A stretch of 64,000 nucleotides of DNA, taken from assembly GCA_002898535.1 (NCBI GenBank), contig BEHN01000002.1, forward strand, positions 186,001 to 250,000, written 5' to 3'. The stretch comes from a bacterium HR11 (GTDB lineage: Bacteria > Acidobacteriota > HRBIN11). The position numbers and the translations under genes were made by a program. The notes beneath the pieces were generated by a model. It had not been told where the DNA came from. It saw only the letters and a program-made list of their open reading frames with translations, and made no database searches. Positions 17,443 through 26,123 of the stretch are shown one piece after another. Positions within the stretch are counted from its first letter, which is position 1; each line of letters starts with the position of its first letter.

Positions 17443-18363
17443 ATGGAGGTTTTTGGTATCGCCATTACGCTCCTGACGGGCCTCTTAGGGGTCTTGGCCT
17501 GGCGGAACGGACGCTGGATGAAGCAGGCCCACCAGGATAGTCTGGCCCTTTTAGCTCATATCCAGCAGAGCCAGGAGGAGGCCCGCAAGATGGCCCAGCA
17601 GAACCACCAGCAGGTCACCGCCCTGCTGGAGCGCATTCAGGAGGCCATGCAGCAGAATCACCGGGATGCCATGGCCCTCCTGGCCCAGATTCAGGCCTCC
17701 GCCCAGCAGAATCATCAGCACGCCACGGCCTTCCTGGAGCGCATCCAGCAGAGTCAGGAGGAGGCCCGCAAGGTAGACCAGCAGAACCATCAGTACGTCG
17801 TGGCCCTCCTGGAGCGGATTCAGCAGAGTCAGGAAGAGGCCCGCAAGAGCCAGGAGGAGGTCCGGCGGATGGCCCAGCAGAACCACCAGCACGTCGTGGC
17901 CCTCCTGGAGCGTATCCAGGAATCCATGCAGCAGAATCACCGGGATGCCATGACCCTCCTGGAGCGCATCCAGCAGAGTCAGGAGGAGGCCCGCAAGGTA
18001 GACCAGCAGAACCATCAGTACGTCGTGGCCCTCCTGGAGCGTATCCAGCAGAGTCAGGAAGAGGCCCGCAAGAGCCAGGAGGAGGCCCGGCGGATGGCCC
18101 AGCAGAACCACCAGCACGTCGTGGCCCTCCTGGAGCGCATTCAGGAGGCCATGCAGCAGAATCATCGGGACGCCATGGCCCTCCTGGCCCAGATTCAGGC
18201 CTCCGCCCAGCAGAATCATCGGGATGCGATGGCTCTCCTGGAGCGTATCCAGCAAGGCCAGGAGGAAACCCGTCGGGAAGTCGCCGAGACTCTCCGCTAT
18301 ATCGCCGACCTTATCGTCGCCGAGTCCGAGAAGACCCGTCAGGTCATTCGGCAATCCCGATAA
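17443..18363 (+). CDS. membrane-anchored coiled-coil protein of 18/25/32-residue repeats
   Basis: I do not recognise a family. The 306-residue product has one N-terminal membrane helix (about residues 4-20, [15 protein letters not shown]) and then eleven modules from residue 27 on. Each module begins QQNH(R/Q)-like and has the 18-residue core [18 protein letters not shown]. Some carry one or two extra heptads ([21 protein letters not shown]), giving lengths 25, 18, 18, 25, 32, 18, 25, 32, 18, 18 and a final module with a basic tail. Eighteen equals a heptad plus a hendecad, so the stalk should be a continuous coiled coil, likely cytoplasmic or periplasmic depending on orientation. The DNA repeats are nearly identical, showing recent duplication. 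It lies between hisS and aspS, 38 and 11 bases from them, so probably co-transcribed. Confidence 0.85.
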   Translation: MEVFGIAITLLTGLLGVLAWRNGRWMKQAHQDSLALLAHIQQSQEEARKMAQQNHQQVTALLERIQEAMQQNHRDAMALLAQIQASAQQNHQHATAFLERIQQSQEEARKVDQQNHQYVVALLERIQQSQEEARKSQEEVRRMAQQNHQHVVALLERIQESMQQNHRDAMTLLERIQQSQEEARKVDQQNHQYVVALLERIQQSQEEARKSQEEARRMAQQNHQHVVALLERIQEAMQQNHRDAMALLAQIQASAQQNHRDAMALLERIQQGQEETRREVAETLRYIADLIVAESEKTRQVIRQSR

Positions 18364-18374
18364 AGAGTCTGCTT

Positions 18375-20144
18375 ATGTCGGCTTATCGAACCCACTTATG
18401 CGGTGAACTTCGGGAAGCCCACGTCGGCCAGTCTGTCTTGTTGGCCGGATGGGTCCACCGTGTGCGGGACATGGGGGGCGTCGTCTTCGTGGACCTCCGG
18501 GACCGGACGGGCATCGTCCAAGTCGTCTTCCGGGAGGAACGGGTCCCGGATTTGATCGACGCGGCGGCCAAGCTCCGGGCCGAGAGCGTCGTACAGGTCC
18601 GGGGCCAGGTCGCCCGGCGTCCGCCGGACACCGTGAATCCGAAGATCCCGACGGGGGCCGTCGAGGTCGTCGCCGAGGCCCTGGAAGTCCTGAACCCGGC
18701 CGAGCCGGTCCCCTTCTCTATCGCCGACGAGGCGGACGTCCACGACGCGACCCGCCTGCGCTACCGGTACCTGGACCTGCGGCGGCCGGCGATGTTCCGC
18801 AACCTGGAGCTCCGGCATCGGGTCGTCTGGGCCGTCCGGCAGTACCTGCACGAGCAGGGCTTTCTGGAGGTCGAGACCCCTATCCTCACGAAGTCGACGC
18901 CCGAGGGGGCCCGGGACTTTCTGGTCCCGTCTCGTCTCCAGCCGGGCAAGTTTTACGCCCTGCCCCAGTCGCCCCAGCTGTTCAAGCAGATCCTGATGGT
19001 CGCCGGCTTCGACCGGTACTTTCAGATCGCCCGCTGTTTTCGGGACGAGGACCTGCGGGCCGACCGTCAGCCCGAGTTCACGCAGGTCGACATCGAGATG
19101 AGCTTCGTCACGGAAGACGACGTCATGACGCTGACGGAGGGCCTCGTCCGGCGGATGTGGCAGGAGGCCGGTTACGACGTCGCCGTCCCCTTTCCCCGGA
19201 TGGATTACGACGAGGCCATCGAGCGATACGGCTCCGACAAGCCGGATACCCGCTTCGGCTATTGCCTCGCGACGGTCACGGACCTCTTCACCGATACCGA
19301 GTTCCGGGTCTTCCGGGAGGCCGCCCGGACGGAGGGTCACGTCGTCACGGCCCTGGCGATCCCGGGCGGGGCCGCCTGGCCCCGGAATCGGCTGGACCAT
19401 CTCACCGAACGGGCGAAACAGCTCGGGGGGCGAGGTCTCGTCTGGGTCCGGTGGCCCGAGGGCGAGGCCCCCCAGTCGCCGGTCGCCAAGTTCCTGCGGC
19501 CGACGGAGCTGGCGGCTTTGCGGGAACGTCTCGGGCTGGCCGACGGGGGGCTGGCCCTTTTGATGGCGGGTCCCCGGGAGGCGACGTGTAGCGTCTTGGG
19601 GATGATCCGTCTGGAGCTGGCCCGGCAGGAGGGTTGGATTCCCGACGACGCCGGGTGGCACTTCCTGTGGGTCGTCAACTTTCCCCTCCTCGAGTGGAGC
19701 GACGAGGAAGGCCGCTGGGTCGCCCGGCATCACCCCTTCACGAGTCCCCAGCCGGAGACGCTCGAGTGGCTCTCGTCCCGACCCGAACGGGTGCGGGCCC
19801 GGGCCTACGACCTGGTCGTCAACGGCGTCGAGATCGGCGGCGGGAGCATTCGGAATTACCGTCGCCCGGACCAGGAGCGCGTCTTTGAGGTCCTGCAGAT
19901 CCCGCCGGAGGAGTACCGCTCGAAGTTCGGCTTCCTGCTGGAGGCCCTGAGCTACGGGGCGCCGCCCCACGGGGGCATCGCCCTGGGCCTGGACCGCATC
20001 GTGATGCTCCTGGCCGGGGCCTCCTCGATTCGAGACGTCATCGCTTTCCCCAAGACTTCATCGGGCCAGTGTCTCATGACGGGAAGTCCGTCGGAAGTCA
20101 CCGAACGCCAGCTTCGGGAACTCCACCTGCGGGTCGACGTATGA
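18375..20144 (+). CDS. aspS: aspartyl-tRNA synthetase (bacterial type, with GAD insertion)
   Basis: Charges tRNA-Asp (or Asp and Asn if non-discriminating). The 589-residue length fits the bacterial form: N-terminal OB anticodon domain ([22 protein letters not shown]), class II core with [16 protein letters not shown], motif 2 [20 protein letters not shown], an internal GAD domain (about 290-400), and motif 3 [16 protein letters not shown]. The ATG at 18375 has a weak ribosome site and follows the coiled-coil gene by 11 bases. The stop codon overlaps the moxR start (ATGA). Confidence 0.97.
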   Translation: MSAYRTHLCGELREAHVGQSVLLAGWVHRVRDMGGVVFVDLRDRTGIVQVVFREERVPDLIDAAAKLRAESVVQVRGQVARRPPDTVNPKIPTGAVEVVAEALEVLNPAEPVPFSIADEADVHDATRLRYRYLDLRRPAMFRNLELRHRVVWAVRQYLHEQGFLEVETPILTKSTPEGARDFLVPSRLQPGKFYALPQSPQLFKQILMVAGFDRYFQIARCFRDEDLRADRQPEFTQVDIEMSFVTEDDVMTLTEGLVRRMWQEAGYDVAVPFPRMDYDEAIERYGSDKPDTRFGYCLATVTDLFTDTEFRVFREAARTEGHVVTALAIPGGAAWPRNRLDHLTERAKQLGGRGLVWVRWPEGEAPQSPVAKFLRPTELAALRERLGLADGGLALLMAGPREATCSVLGMIRLELARQEGWIPDDAGWHFLWVVNFPLLEWSDEEGRWVARHHPFTSPQPETLEWLSSRPERVRARAYDLVVNGVEIGGGSIRNYRRPDQERVFEVLQIPPEEYRSKFGFLLEALSYGAPPHGGIALGLDRIVMLLAGASSIRDVIAFPKTSSGQCLMTGSPSEVTERQLRELHLRVDV

Positions 20145-21076
20145 ATGCGGCCGACCAGATTCGGTCGATTCGCCGGGAAGTCCAAAGGGCTGTCCTGGGC
20201 GTCGACCGGGCCGTCGACCTGGCCCTGACGGCCCTGATCGCCGGGGGCCACATCCTGTTCGAAGACGTGCCCGGCGTGGGCAAGACAGTCCTCGCCCAGG
20301 CCCTCGCCCGGGCGATCCAGGCCTCGTTCCGCCGCATTCAGTTCACCAGCGACATGCTCCCCTCGGACATCCTGGGCGTCCACATCTGGCGGCCCGACAC
20401 CCAGGCCTTCGAGTTTCGGGAAGGCCCCATCTTCGCCCACATCGTCTTGGCCGACGAAATCAACCGGGCGAGCCCCAAGACCCAGAGCGCCCTCCTGGAG
20501 GTCATGGCCGAGCATCAGGTCTCCCTGGACCACCGGGTGTACCCCCTGCCCCGGCCGTTCTTCCTGATGGCGACCCAGAACCCCATCGAGTTTCAGGGCA
20601 CGTTCCCCCTGCCGGAGAGCCAGATGGACCGCTTCATGATGTGCATCCCCGTCGGCTATCCCGACCCCCAGGCCGAGTCGCACATCCTGTTGACGCCCTC
20701 GCCGGAGCGCCTGCTTCAGCAGGTCCGTCCCGTCGCCACGACGCAGGACGTCCTGACCCTCCAGGCGGCGGCCGAACAGATATACGTCCATCCGGACGTC
20801 CTCCAGTACGTCGTCCAGCTGGCCCGGGCCACCCGACGCCATCCCCAGGTCCTCTTAGGCATATCGCCCCGGGCCGGCAAGCACATGGTCGCCGCCGCTC
20901 GGGCCCGGGCCCTCATGGAGGGCCGTCCGTACGTGACGCCCGACGACGTCCAGGCCCTGTGCGCTCCGGTATGGGCCCATCGCCTGATTCCCCGAATGCC
21001 TCCCTCGACGTCGCCCGCCGAATGGGCCCAGCGGGTCCTTCAGGACGTCCTCCAGCAGGTCCCCGTGCCGGTATAA
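20141..21076 (+). CDS. MoxR family AAA+ ATPase
   Basis: A 311-residue AAA+ ATPase with Walker A GVGKT (in [14 protein letters not shown]), Walker [19 protein letters not shown], sensor 1 in [26 protein letters not shown] and sensor 2 SPRAGKHMV. MoxR proteins act as chaperones that help mature or activate partner proteins, often with DUF58 and VWA proteins encoded next door; none is found here. The ATG at 20141 overlaps the aspS stop codon (ATGA), so translation is coupled to aspS. In this window a methanol dehydrogenase is encoded 22 kb away; MoxR was named for methanol dehydrogenase maturation in methylotrophs, but a link here is inference only. Confidence 0.93.
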   Translation: MNAADQIRSIRREVQRAVLGVDRAVDLALTALIAGGHILFEDVPGVGKTVLAQALARAIQASFRRIQFTSDMLPSDILGVHIWRPDTQAFEFREGPIFAHIVLADEINRASPKTQSALLEVMAEHQVSLDHRVYPLPRPFFLMATQNPIEFQGTFPLPESQMDRFMMCIPVGYPDPQAESHILLTPSPERLLQQVRPVATTQDVLTLQAAAEQIYVHPDVLQYVVQLARATRRHPQVLLGISPRAGKHMVAAARARALMEGRPYVTPDDVQALCAPVWAHRLIPRMPPSTSPAEWAQRVLQDVLQQVPVPV

Positions 21077-21094
21077 ATAAAGGCAAAGGGCTAT

Positions 21095-22015
21095 CTATGT
21101 ACCTTGCTGGAGTGCCCATAGGGCCCCGACGGCCAAGAGGCCCGTAAGGACCAGGAAGACGGGACGTCGGAACAGGGCCTCGGGCTCGTCGCTGTAGTAA
21201 GGATGCCGGGTGGCCTGCCTGTAAATCCACAGGGCATACACCGCCACCCCCGGGAGGAGAAGCCACAGCCGGGGCCGTCCCAGATGCAGGGCCGCCCCGG
21301 CCAAGGCGACCAACGTGGCGATCCCGGATCCGACAATGCAGGCAACCAGGCGCCCCTTGGAGTAGGCCCCCAGGGAGCGTCGATAGAGGACGGCCTGCAC
21401 CTCGGGCAGGCTCAGCTTCTCGGCCAGCCGCTTCGTGTACATGAGAAAGGCGCTGAAGGCCCACACGGCCGCCAGGACCCACGGCGATGGCCAGTCCCAA
21501 CCCCAGGTCACGACGCTGAACCACCCGATGAGAAAGCGGATGGGTTGGTTGATGGCCTCCGTCAGGGCATCCAGATACGGCACGTCCTTCGTCCGCGGGG
21601 GTACGTTGTACAGGAAGCCGGCGATGGCCAGAAACAACAGGGGAAGCCAAGCATAGGGGCTCAGCCAATGGCCGACCAGGAATCCGGTCCCGAGGGCCAC
21701 CCAGCCCAGTCCCATCAGGCCTCCGACCGAAACCCGGCCCTGGACGACCGGACGGCCCCGCTTGACCGGATGGTGGGCGTCATACGGGGCATCCGTGACC
21801 TCATTGAGGACGTAGTTGAAGATGGACACGCCCAGGGTCGCCAGGTAAGCCCCGACCAGGGCTCCCAGGGCCGACCCCTCCCAGGGCCGACGGTGCCATA
21901 CCAAGGCCAAGACCCACCCCGGTAGGACGGCCAGACTCCGAGGCCACCGGTCCAGACGCAGGGCCTTCAGATAGACGCCCCACCTGGTCCGACGCTCGAC
22001 TCGGGGTGACCCCAC
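21095..22015 (-). CDS. UbiA family prenyltransferase
   Basis: An integral membrane prenyl- or phosphoribosyl-transferring enzyme. The diphosphate-binding motif is N-E-V-T-D-A-P-Y-D followed by HHPVKRGRP, which resembles decaprenyl-phosphate 5-phosphoribosyltransferase-like members more than UbiA of ubiquinone synthesis. About nine hydrophobic helices follow in the normal order. The frame is open up to 22087, but I use GTG at 22015 because GGAGG lies about ten bases upstream and this leaves only a 49-base overlap with the upstream methyltransferase gene; the start is uncertain. The two genes form one minus-strand unit, suggesting a lipid-linked sugar or quinone-like product. Confidence 0.85.
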   Translation of the reverse strand: MGSPRVERRTRWGVYLKALRLDRWPRSLAVLPGWVLALVWHRRPWEGSALGALVGAYLATLGVSIFNYVLNEVTDAPYDAHHPVKRGRPVVQGRVSVGGLMGLGWVALGTGFLVGHWLSPYAWLPLLFLAIAGFLYNVPPRTKDVPYLDALTEAINQPIRFLIGWFSVVTWGWDWPSPWVLAAVWAFSAFLMYTKRLAEKLSLPEVQAVLYRRSLGAYSKGRLVACIVGSGIATLVALAGAALHLGRPRLWLLLPGVAVYALWIYRQATRHPYYSDEPEALFRRPVFLVLTGLLAVGALWALQQGT

Positions 22016-22956
22016 CGGGCGTATACCTCCAAAGAGTCTCGAAGGTTGACCGGAAGGACCCATCGACGACACCTCTCGGGGAGCCACGATACGGGCCGGC
22101 CCCCGTGGAAACGGCTAAATAAGAAGTCCAGGCTGAAGAACCAGCAGTAGCGACGTCGCGCCACGACCCGCCCGCCCAAGCGCTCGATCAAGCATCGCAG
22201 GGAACGAGGCGAGAAGAACTGGACGTGACCGGGCCGGTAGTGCCACCAGCGCCGGCCCAGGAGCCGGGCCGCCACGCTCGTCACGTCCGGCGTCACGATG
22301 CAAACGACACCCCCCGGCCGGAGGTGCCGAAGGGCCTTGGCCAGAAATCGATCCGGCTCGGGGACGTGCTCGATCACGTCCAACAGCGTGATGACGTCAA
22401 AGGCATGAACCGGCCCGTCCCACGTCTCCAGCCGAGCCGTCTCCACGGGGATCCCCCGCCGCCGGGCCGCCTCGGCCATCGCCCGACTCGGCTCGATGCC
22501 GTAAGCCTCCCAGCCGGCCGCTCGGGCCGCCTCGACCAGGACGCCCAGGGCCGCCCCGACGTCCAGCAAACGCCCGGGCCGCAGGCCCAGCCGGTCCGTC
22601 AGAAATCGCAAAATCCGTTCAAAGTTCCGCCGTCGGAAGGGGGCCTCGGCCGCATAGGTCGGGTCCTCGACGGCTTCGTACAGCCGACCGAGGAGTTCCG
22701 CCGGGGGCATCGGATGGGCCGTCACCATCCCACACCGACGACAGCGGCCCAGGGGCCAACATCGTCCGTACTGGGCGTCCGTGATCCGGACGTCGTCCGG
22801 CCGGAGGTCCGCTCCTTGGAAGTCGCCGCCCCGGAAGGGGACCAGCGTGCCGAGGGCCCCACAGGCCGGGCACGACCGCGCCTCATCCGGGCCCAAGAGT
22901 TCGCGACGGATCTCAACGCCTTCCGATACTCGCTTCCGGGCAGGCTTATTTTTCAT
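21967..22956 (-). CDS. class I SAM-dependent methyltransferase with N-terminal zinc-ribbon
   Basis: The 329-residue product begins with a cysteine pair region (CPACGALG near residue 29, CRRCGM near 71) like the putative zinc-binding N-domain of sugar C-methyltransferases and related enzymes. The Rossmann methyltransferase core follows: LLDVGAALGVLVEAARAAG (SAM motif I), YGIEPS, FDVITLLDVIEHVPEPDRFL and LRPGGVVCIVTPD. No signal peptide. It is the first gene of the unit with the UbiA-like gene and has a strong promoter (22991-23020). Substrate is unknown; the DNA upstream is notably AT-rich. Confidence 0.88.
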   Translation of the reverse strand: MKNKPARKRVSEGVEIRRELLGPDEARSCPACGALGTLVPFRGGDFQGADLRPDDVRITDAQYGRCWPLGRCRRCGMVTAHPMPPAELLGRLYEAVEDPTYAAEAPFRRRNFERILRFLTDRLGLRPGRLLDVGAALGVLVEAARAAGWEAYGIEPSRAMAEAARRRGIPVETARLETWDGPVHAFDVITLLDVIEHVPEPDRFLAKALRHLRPGGVVCIVTPDVTSVAARLLGRRWWHYRPGHVQFFSPRSLRCLIERLGGRVVARRRYCWFFSLDFLFSRFHGGRPVSWLPERCRRWVLPVNLRDSLEVYARWGHPESSVGPGGASI

Positions 22957-22990
22957 TAAAATCTCACGTGCGGCTATTTTGTGTGATGAA

Positions 22991-23020
22991 ATTATAGACG
23001 GCTTTTAGATGGCATGTCAA
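22991..23020 (-). promoter_or_regulatory. sigma-70 consensus promoter of the methyltransferase-UbiA unit
   Basis: On the minus strand TTGACA (23020-23015), 18-base spacer, TATAAT (22996-22991). Both hexamers are perfect. The start codon is at 22956. Confidence 0.85.
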
Positions 23021-23124
23021 GGGGCTTAGGTCTTGACTCGGACAATTATTTGTAGGAAAATAGGACCGACCCGGACCGTCTATCCGATGGTCCCCGGTGC
23101 AGGTCTTACGGTAGGAGGGTTGGA

Positions 23125-23619
23125 ATGACTTTGTCGGATTTACGCCCGCGACGCAAGCGGGGACGTCCCCCGAAGTTTGGACGCCCAGCCCGGGCTGTCA
23201 CGGTGACGCTTCCCCTGGACGTCATCGACAAGCTCCGGGCCATTCACGCGGACCTATCCCGGGCGATCGTCGACTTGGTCGAGCAACAGTGGCATGAAGA
23301 GGACCCCCATCAAGTGCGCACTCGGGAGATACTACCGGGCCAGCATCTGATCTTGGTCCCCTACCTCGAGACCCTGACTCAAGTGGCTGGCATTCGTCTG
23401 TTTCCCGTATCGACAGGCCAATATCTTGTCGTCGTCCCGGCTCGGGGTCGAGCCCATGACCTCGAGCTGAGTTTACGGGACATGTTGGAGGCCGGGACTG
23501 TACCGGCCCACGAGAAGTCGGCCGTCGAGGACCTGGTCCGATTGCTGGCCCGATATCGGCGTCAGTTGAGCATCACCGAGGAGTCCTTTCTCATCGTCTT
23601 ACAGGATCGATCCGGCTAA
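23125..23619 (+). CDS. AT-hook plus ribbon-helix-helix-like DNA-binding protein
   Basis: A 164-residue protein. Residues 8-21 are basic with an AT-hook core RGRPPK (12-17). Residues 22-55 (ARAVTVTLPLDVIDKLRAI, then HADLSRAIVDLVEQ) fit a ribbon-helix-helix DNA-binding fold: one strand and two helices. The C-terminal 100 residues look like an alpha/beta ligand- or partner-binding part (LILVPYLETLTQVAGIRLFPV, QYLVVVPARG). The ATG at 23125 follows GGAGGG. It is divergent from the methyltransferase unit and could regulate the shared AT-rich upstream region; this is inference. Confidence 0.75.
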   Translation: MTLSDLRPRRKRGRPPKFGRPARAVTVTLPLDVIDKLRAIHADLSRAIVDLVEQQWHEEDPHQVRTREILPGQHLILVPYLETLTQVAGIRLFPVSTGQYLVVVPARGRAHDLELSLRDMLEAGTVPAHEKSAVEDLVRLLARYRRQLSITEESFLIVLQDRSG

Positions 23620-23752
23620 GGGGTGAAAAGAAAAGAGGAGCAGTGGGGCCGGGGGTGTTGAGTCCGGTCGGGGGCCTGCATCGGTGCAGGACAACCTTTG
23701 GGCCTCACGGCCGCCGACCTTACCGGTCATGGGCCACCGGCGGGGGTAGACG

Positions 23753-26107
23753 GTGGAAAGGGGTGGATGGTTTGGCCTCTTCTGGGCTCTCGGGTGCCTG
23801 TTGATGGGCCTCCCGGGGGTGGCCGTCGGTCGGATGTTATGGCCCGAATCTGTCGGGTGTCTCCTGTGGGGTGCCCTTGGGAGCCTCGGCTTTCTTTGGG
23901 GCGTCGAATACCTGCGCCTCCGTCGGTTAGAAGGCCGGTCCGTTCGATGGCGGCAGGTGCCGGCCCAGGGCTGGACGGACCAGCTCCCCTGGCTCCTTCT
24001 CTTGATCCCGTTAGGAACGACCCTGGACGCCTGGATGCTCGATGACCTGCGGGCGCGGCACGCCTGGGCCTGGGGAACCGCCGCCGGTCTCTACGTCGTC
24101 CTGGCATGGGGACCGGCCCTCGCCCGCCGGCTCGTCCGCCGGATGGACGGCCTGCGCCCGTGGCACGTGGGCCTGGGCTTTCTGGCCCTTTACGGCCTGA
24201 TGGCCTTTGAAGTCCTATTTCCGACGCTGGGCCTGACGGGCGACGAGCCGCACTACTTGGTCGTCACGCAGTCCATCGTCGAGGACGGGGACGTCAACGT
24301 TTACAACAACTACTTGGGGCGGACCTACCGGCGGTTTTTGGGGTCTTCGGCGAGTCCCCTGGCGATTCACGCCTGGCCGGGCCAGCGACCCGGCACGTGG
24401 TACTCGACCCATATGCCGGGCCTGAGCGTCTGGCTGGTACCGTTCTACGCGATGGCCATGCGCACCGGCCTTCCCGTCGAGTGCCTGGCCCGTGGAGCGA
24501 TGGCCCTGGTGGGGGCGTGGGCGATGGCGGGTCTCTGGTCCCTGCTTCGGCAGATAGGACATTCGCCCGCCCGGGCCCTGGCCGGGACGGCCGTCGTGGG
24601 CCTCTCGGTGCCCTGCTTCTTTCTGGCCTATCACCTGTATCCCGAGATGGCGGCCTTCGGTCTGATGGTCCGGGCGTTCCGGTGGTGGCAGGCGGGTCCC
24701 CACCGTCCGGCCCGACTCTTCCTGGCCGGCGGGATGGTCGGCCTCCTGGTTTGGCTGGGCTTGAAGTACGTGGCCGTCCTGCTCGCCTGGGGCCTCCTGA
24801 GCTTATGGCGCATGCGACGGCCCGAGCTTCGGCGGCCCATGCTGGCTTTCCTGGCCCCCGTCGTCGTGAGCCTGGGGCTGTACGAGGTGTGGGTCTTCGA
24901 CCTGTACGGCCAGGCCAATCCCCTGGCTTCTTACGTGGGCGGGAGCCGGCGGGAAGAGACGTGGGCGAACGTCCGATGGCTCCTGCGAGACCCAGCCCTG
25001 TGGCGGACTCGCGGGGAGACCCTGCTGAACTACTTCCTGGACCAGCGGGACGGTCTCCTGCCCCTGAGTCCCGTCTACGCCGGGGGCCTTCTGGGACTGG
25101 CTTATGGGTGCCTGCGGGGCGGGCACGCTCTCCGAGCGGCGACCTTCCTGATGGCCGCCCACGTAAGCTTCTACGCCCTTTCGACCATCCGGGGCGGCTT
25201 CTCGCCACCGGCCCGTCCCGTGGCGCCCGTCGTGTGGGCCCTGGCCCTGGGCCTGCCGACCGCATGGGACCGGCTGGGACGGTGGGGTCGGAACGGGCTT
25301 CTCATCGCCGGGGCGTTCAGCGTCGGGCTTCCCTGGTGGATGGCCTCGATTCCGCCGTCGATCTATCAGTCCACGAACCGGGACACGCCCGTCCGGGCTG
25401 GCCTGATCTTCGAGCACCTAAGCAACTTACGGGTCTACCTCCCGGACTTCCTGCCCTCTTATACAAAGGGCGTCTCCGGCTTCTGGCTTCCGAACTACGT
25501 ATGGGGCCTGGGTCTGGCTGCTGTCGGGCTTTTCATCTTGGTTCGATGGGTTCGGCCGAAGCCACCGGGGGTGGACGGCAGGGATAAGCCAGCCCCTGGA
25601 AGCCCGCTCGTTCGGCCCCTCTGGTGGGCCGCCGGCCTGGCCGTCGTCCTCCTGGAATCGGCCCAGCCCCGCATCGTCCCGGCCCTGTACCGCTTCTTGC
25701 CCCTCGGCGATGGGTCCGTCGAGGTCGGCATCCCCCGGGACCGATGCATCACCCGACCTCTCCGGACGGGGACCTGGTTGATCGTCTGCCCGCCCCGGCC
25801 GCAGTGGGACTTCCCCGTCCGGGTGCGCCGCCGGCCGCCGGCTTCCGATTTGCCTGCGATGGCGGCCCACCTGGCCTGCCGCACGCCGGGTCGGCCCCTT
25901 CGGTACGACCTGGTCTGGGGCGACCGCCCCCTGCCCACCGTCCAGGCTAACGAACAGGCTCGACGCTACGGGCCCTTCCGACTGCATCCCCTCTATCGAA
26001 CGGGGGACACCGCTTGGGGTCGCCTCCGTCTGCGAGCCTGGGACCCGCCGGCCCTGACGTGCCGGGACATCCACCTGGTCCTCGAGACCCTTTCGACCCC
26101 GCCCTGA
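23753..26107 (+). CDS. polytopic glycosyltransferase, GT39/ArnT-like
   Basis: A 784-residue membrane protein with about twelve hydrophobic helices. After the first helices comes LTGDEPHYLVV, with D164-E165 at the loop position of the catalytic acidic pair in GT-C enzymes of the PMT/ArnT/AglB type. Such enzymes move a sugar from a polyprenyl-phosphate donor to lipid or protein on the outer face of the inner membrane. The GTG at 23753 is the earliest plausible start; a GGGGG run lies upstream. The C-terminal 170 residues after the last helix are probably soluble. The UbiA/methyltransferase pair on the other side could supply a lipid-linked sugar, though this link is inference. Confidence 0.8.
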   Translation: MERGGWFGLFWALGCLLMGLPGVAVGRMLWPESVGCLLWGALGSLGFLWGVEYLRLRRLEGRSVRWRQVPAQGWTDQLPWLLLLIPLGTTLDAWMLDDLRARHAWAWGTAAGLYVVLAWGPALARRLVRRMDGLRPWHVGLGFLALYGLMAFEVLFPTLGLTGDEPHYLVVTQSIVEDGDVNVYNNYLGRTYRRFLGSSASPLAIHAWPGQRPGTWYSTHMPGLSVWLVPFYAMAMRTGLPVECLARGAMALVGAWAMAGLWSLLRQIGHSPARALAGTAVVGLSVPCFFLAYHLYPEMAAFGLMVRAFRWWQAGPHRPARLFLAGGMVGLLVWLGLKYVAVLLAWGLLSLWRMRRPELRRPMLAFLAPVVVSLGLYEVWVFDLYGQANPLASYVGGSRREETWANVRWLLRDPALWRTRGETLLNYFLDQRDGLLPLSPVYAGGLLGLAYGCLRGGHALRAATFLMAAHVSFYALSTIRGGFSPPARPVAPVVWALALGLPTAWDRLGRWGRNGLLIAGAFSVGLPWWMASIPPSIYQSTNRDTPVRAGLIFEHLSNLRVYLPDFLPSYTKGVSGFWLPNYVWGLGLAAVGLFILVRWVRPKPPGVDGRDKPAPGSPLVRPLWWAAGLAVVLLESAQPRIVPALYRFLPLGDGSVEVGIPRDRCITRPLRTGTWLIVCPPRPQWDFPVRVRRRPPASDLPAMAAHLACRTPGRPLRYDLVWGDRPLPTVQANEQARRYGPFRLHPLYRTGDTAWGRLRLRAWDPPALTCRDIHLVLETLSTPP

Positions 26108-26123
26108 TGCGCGAGGGCGGCGG

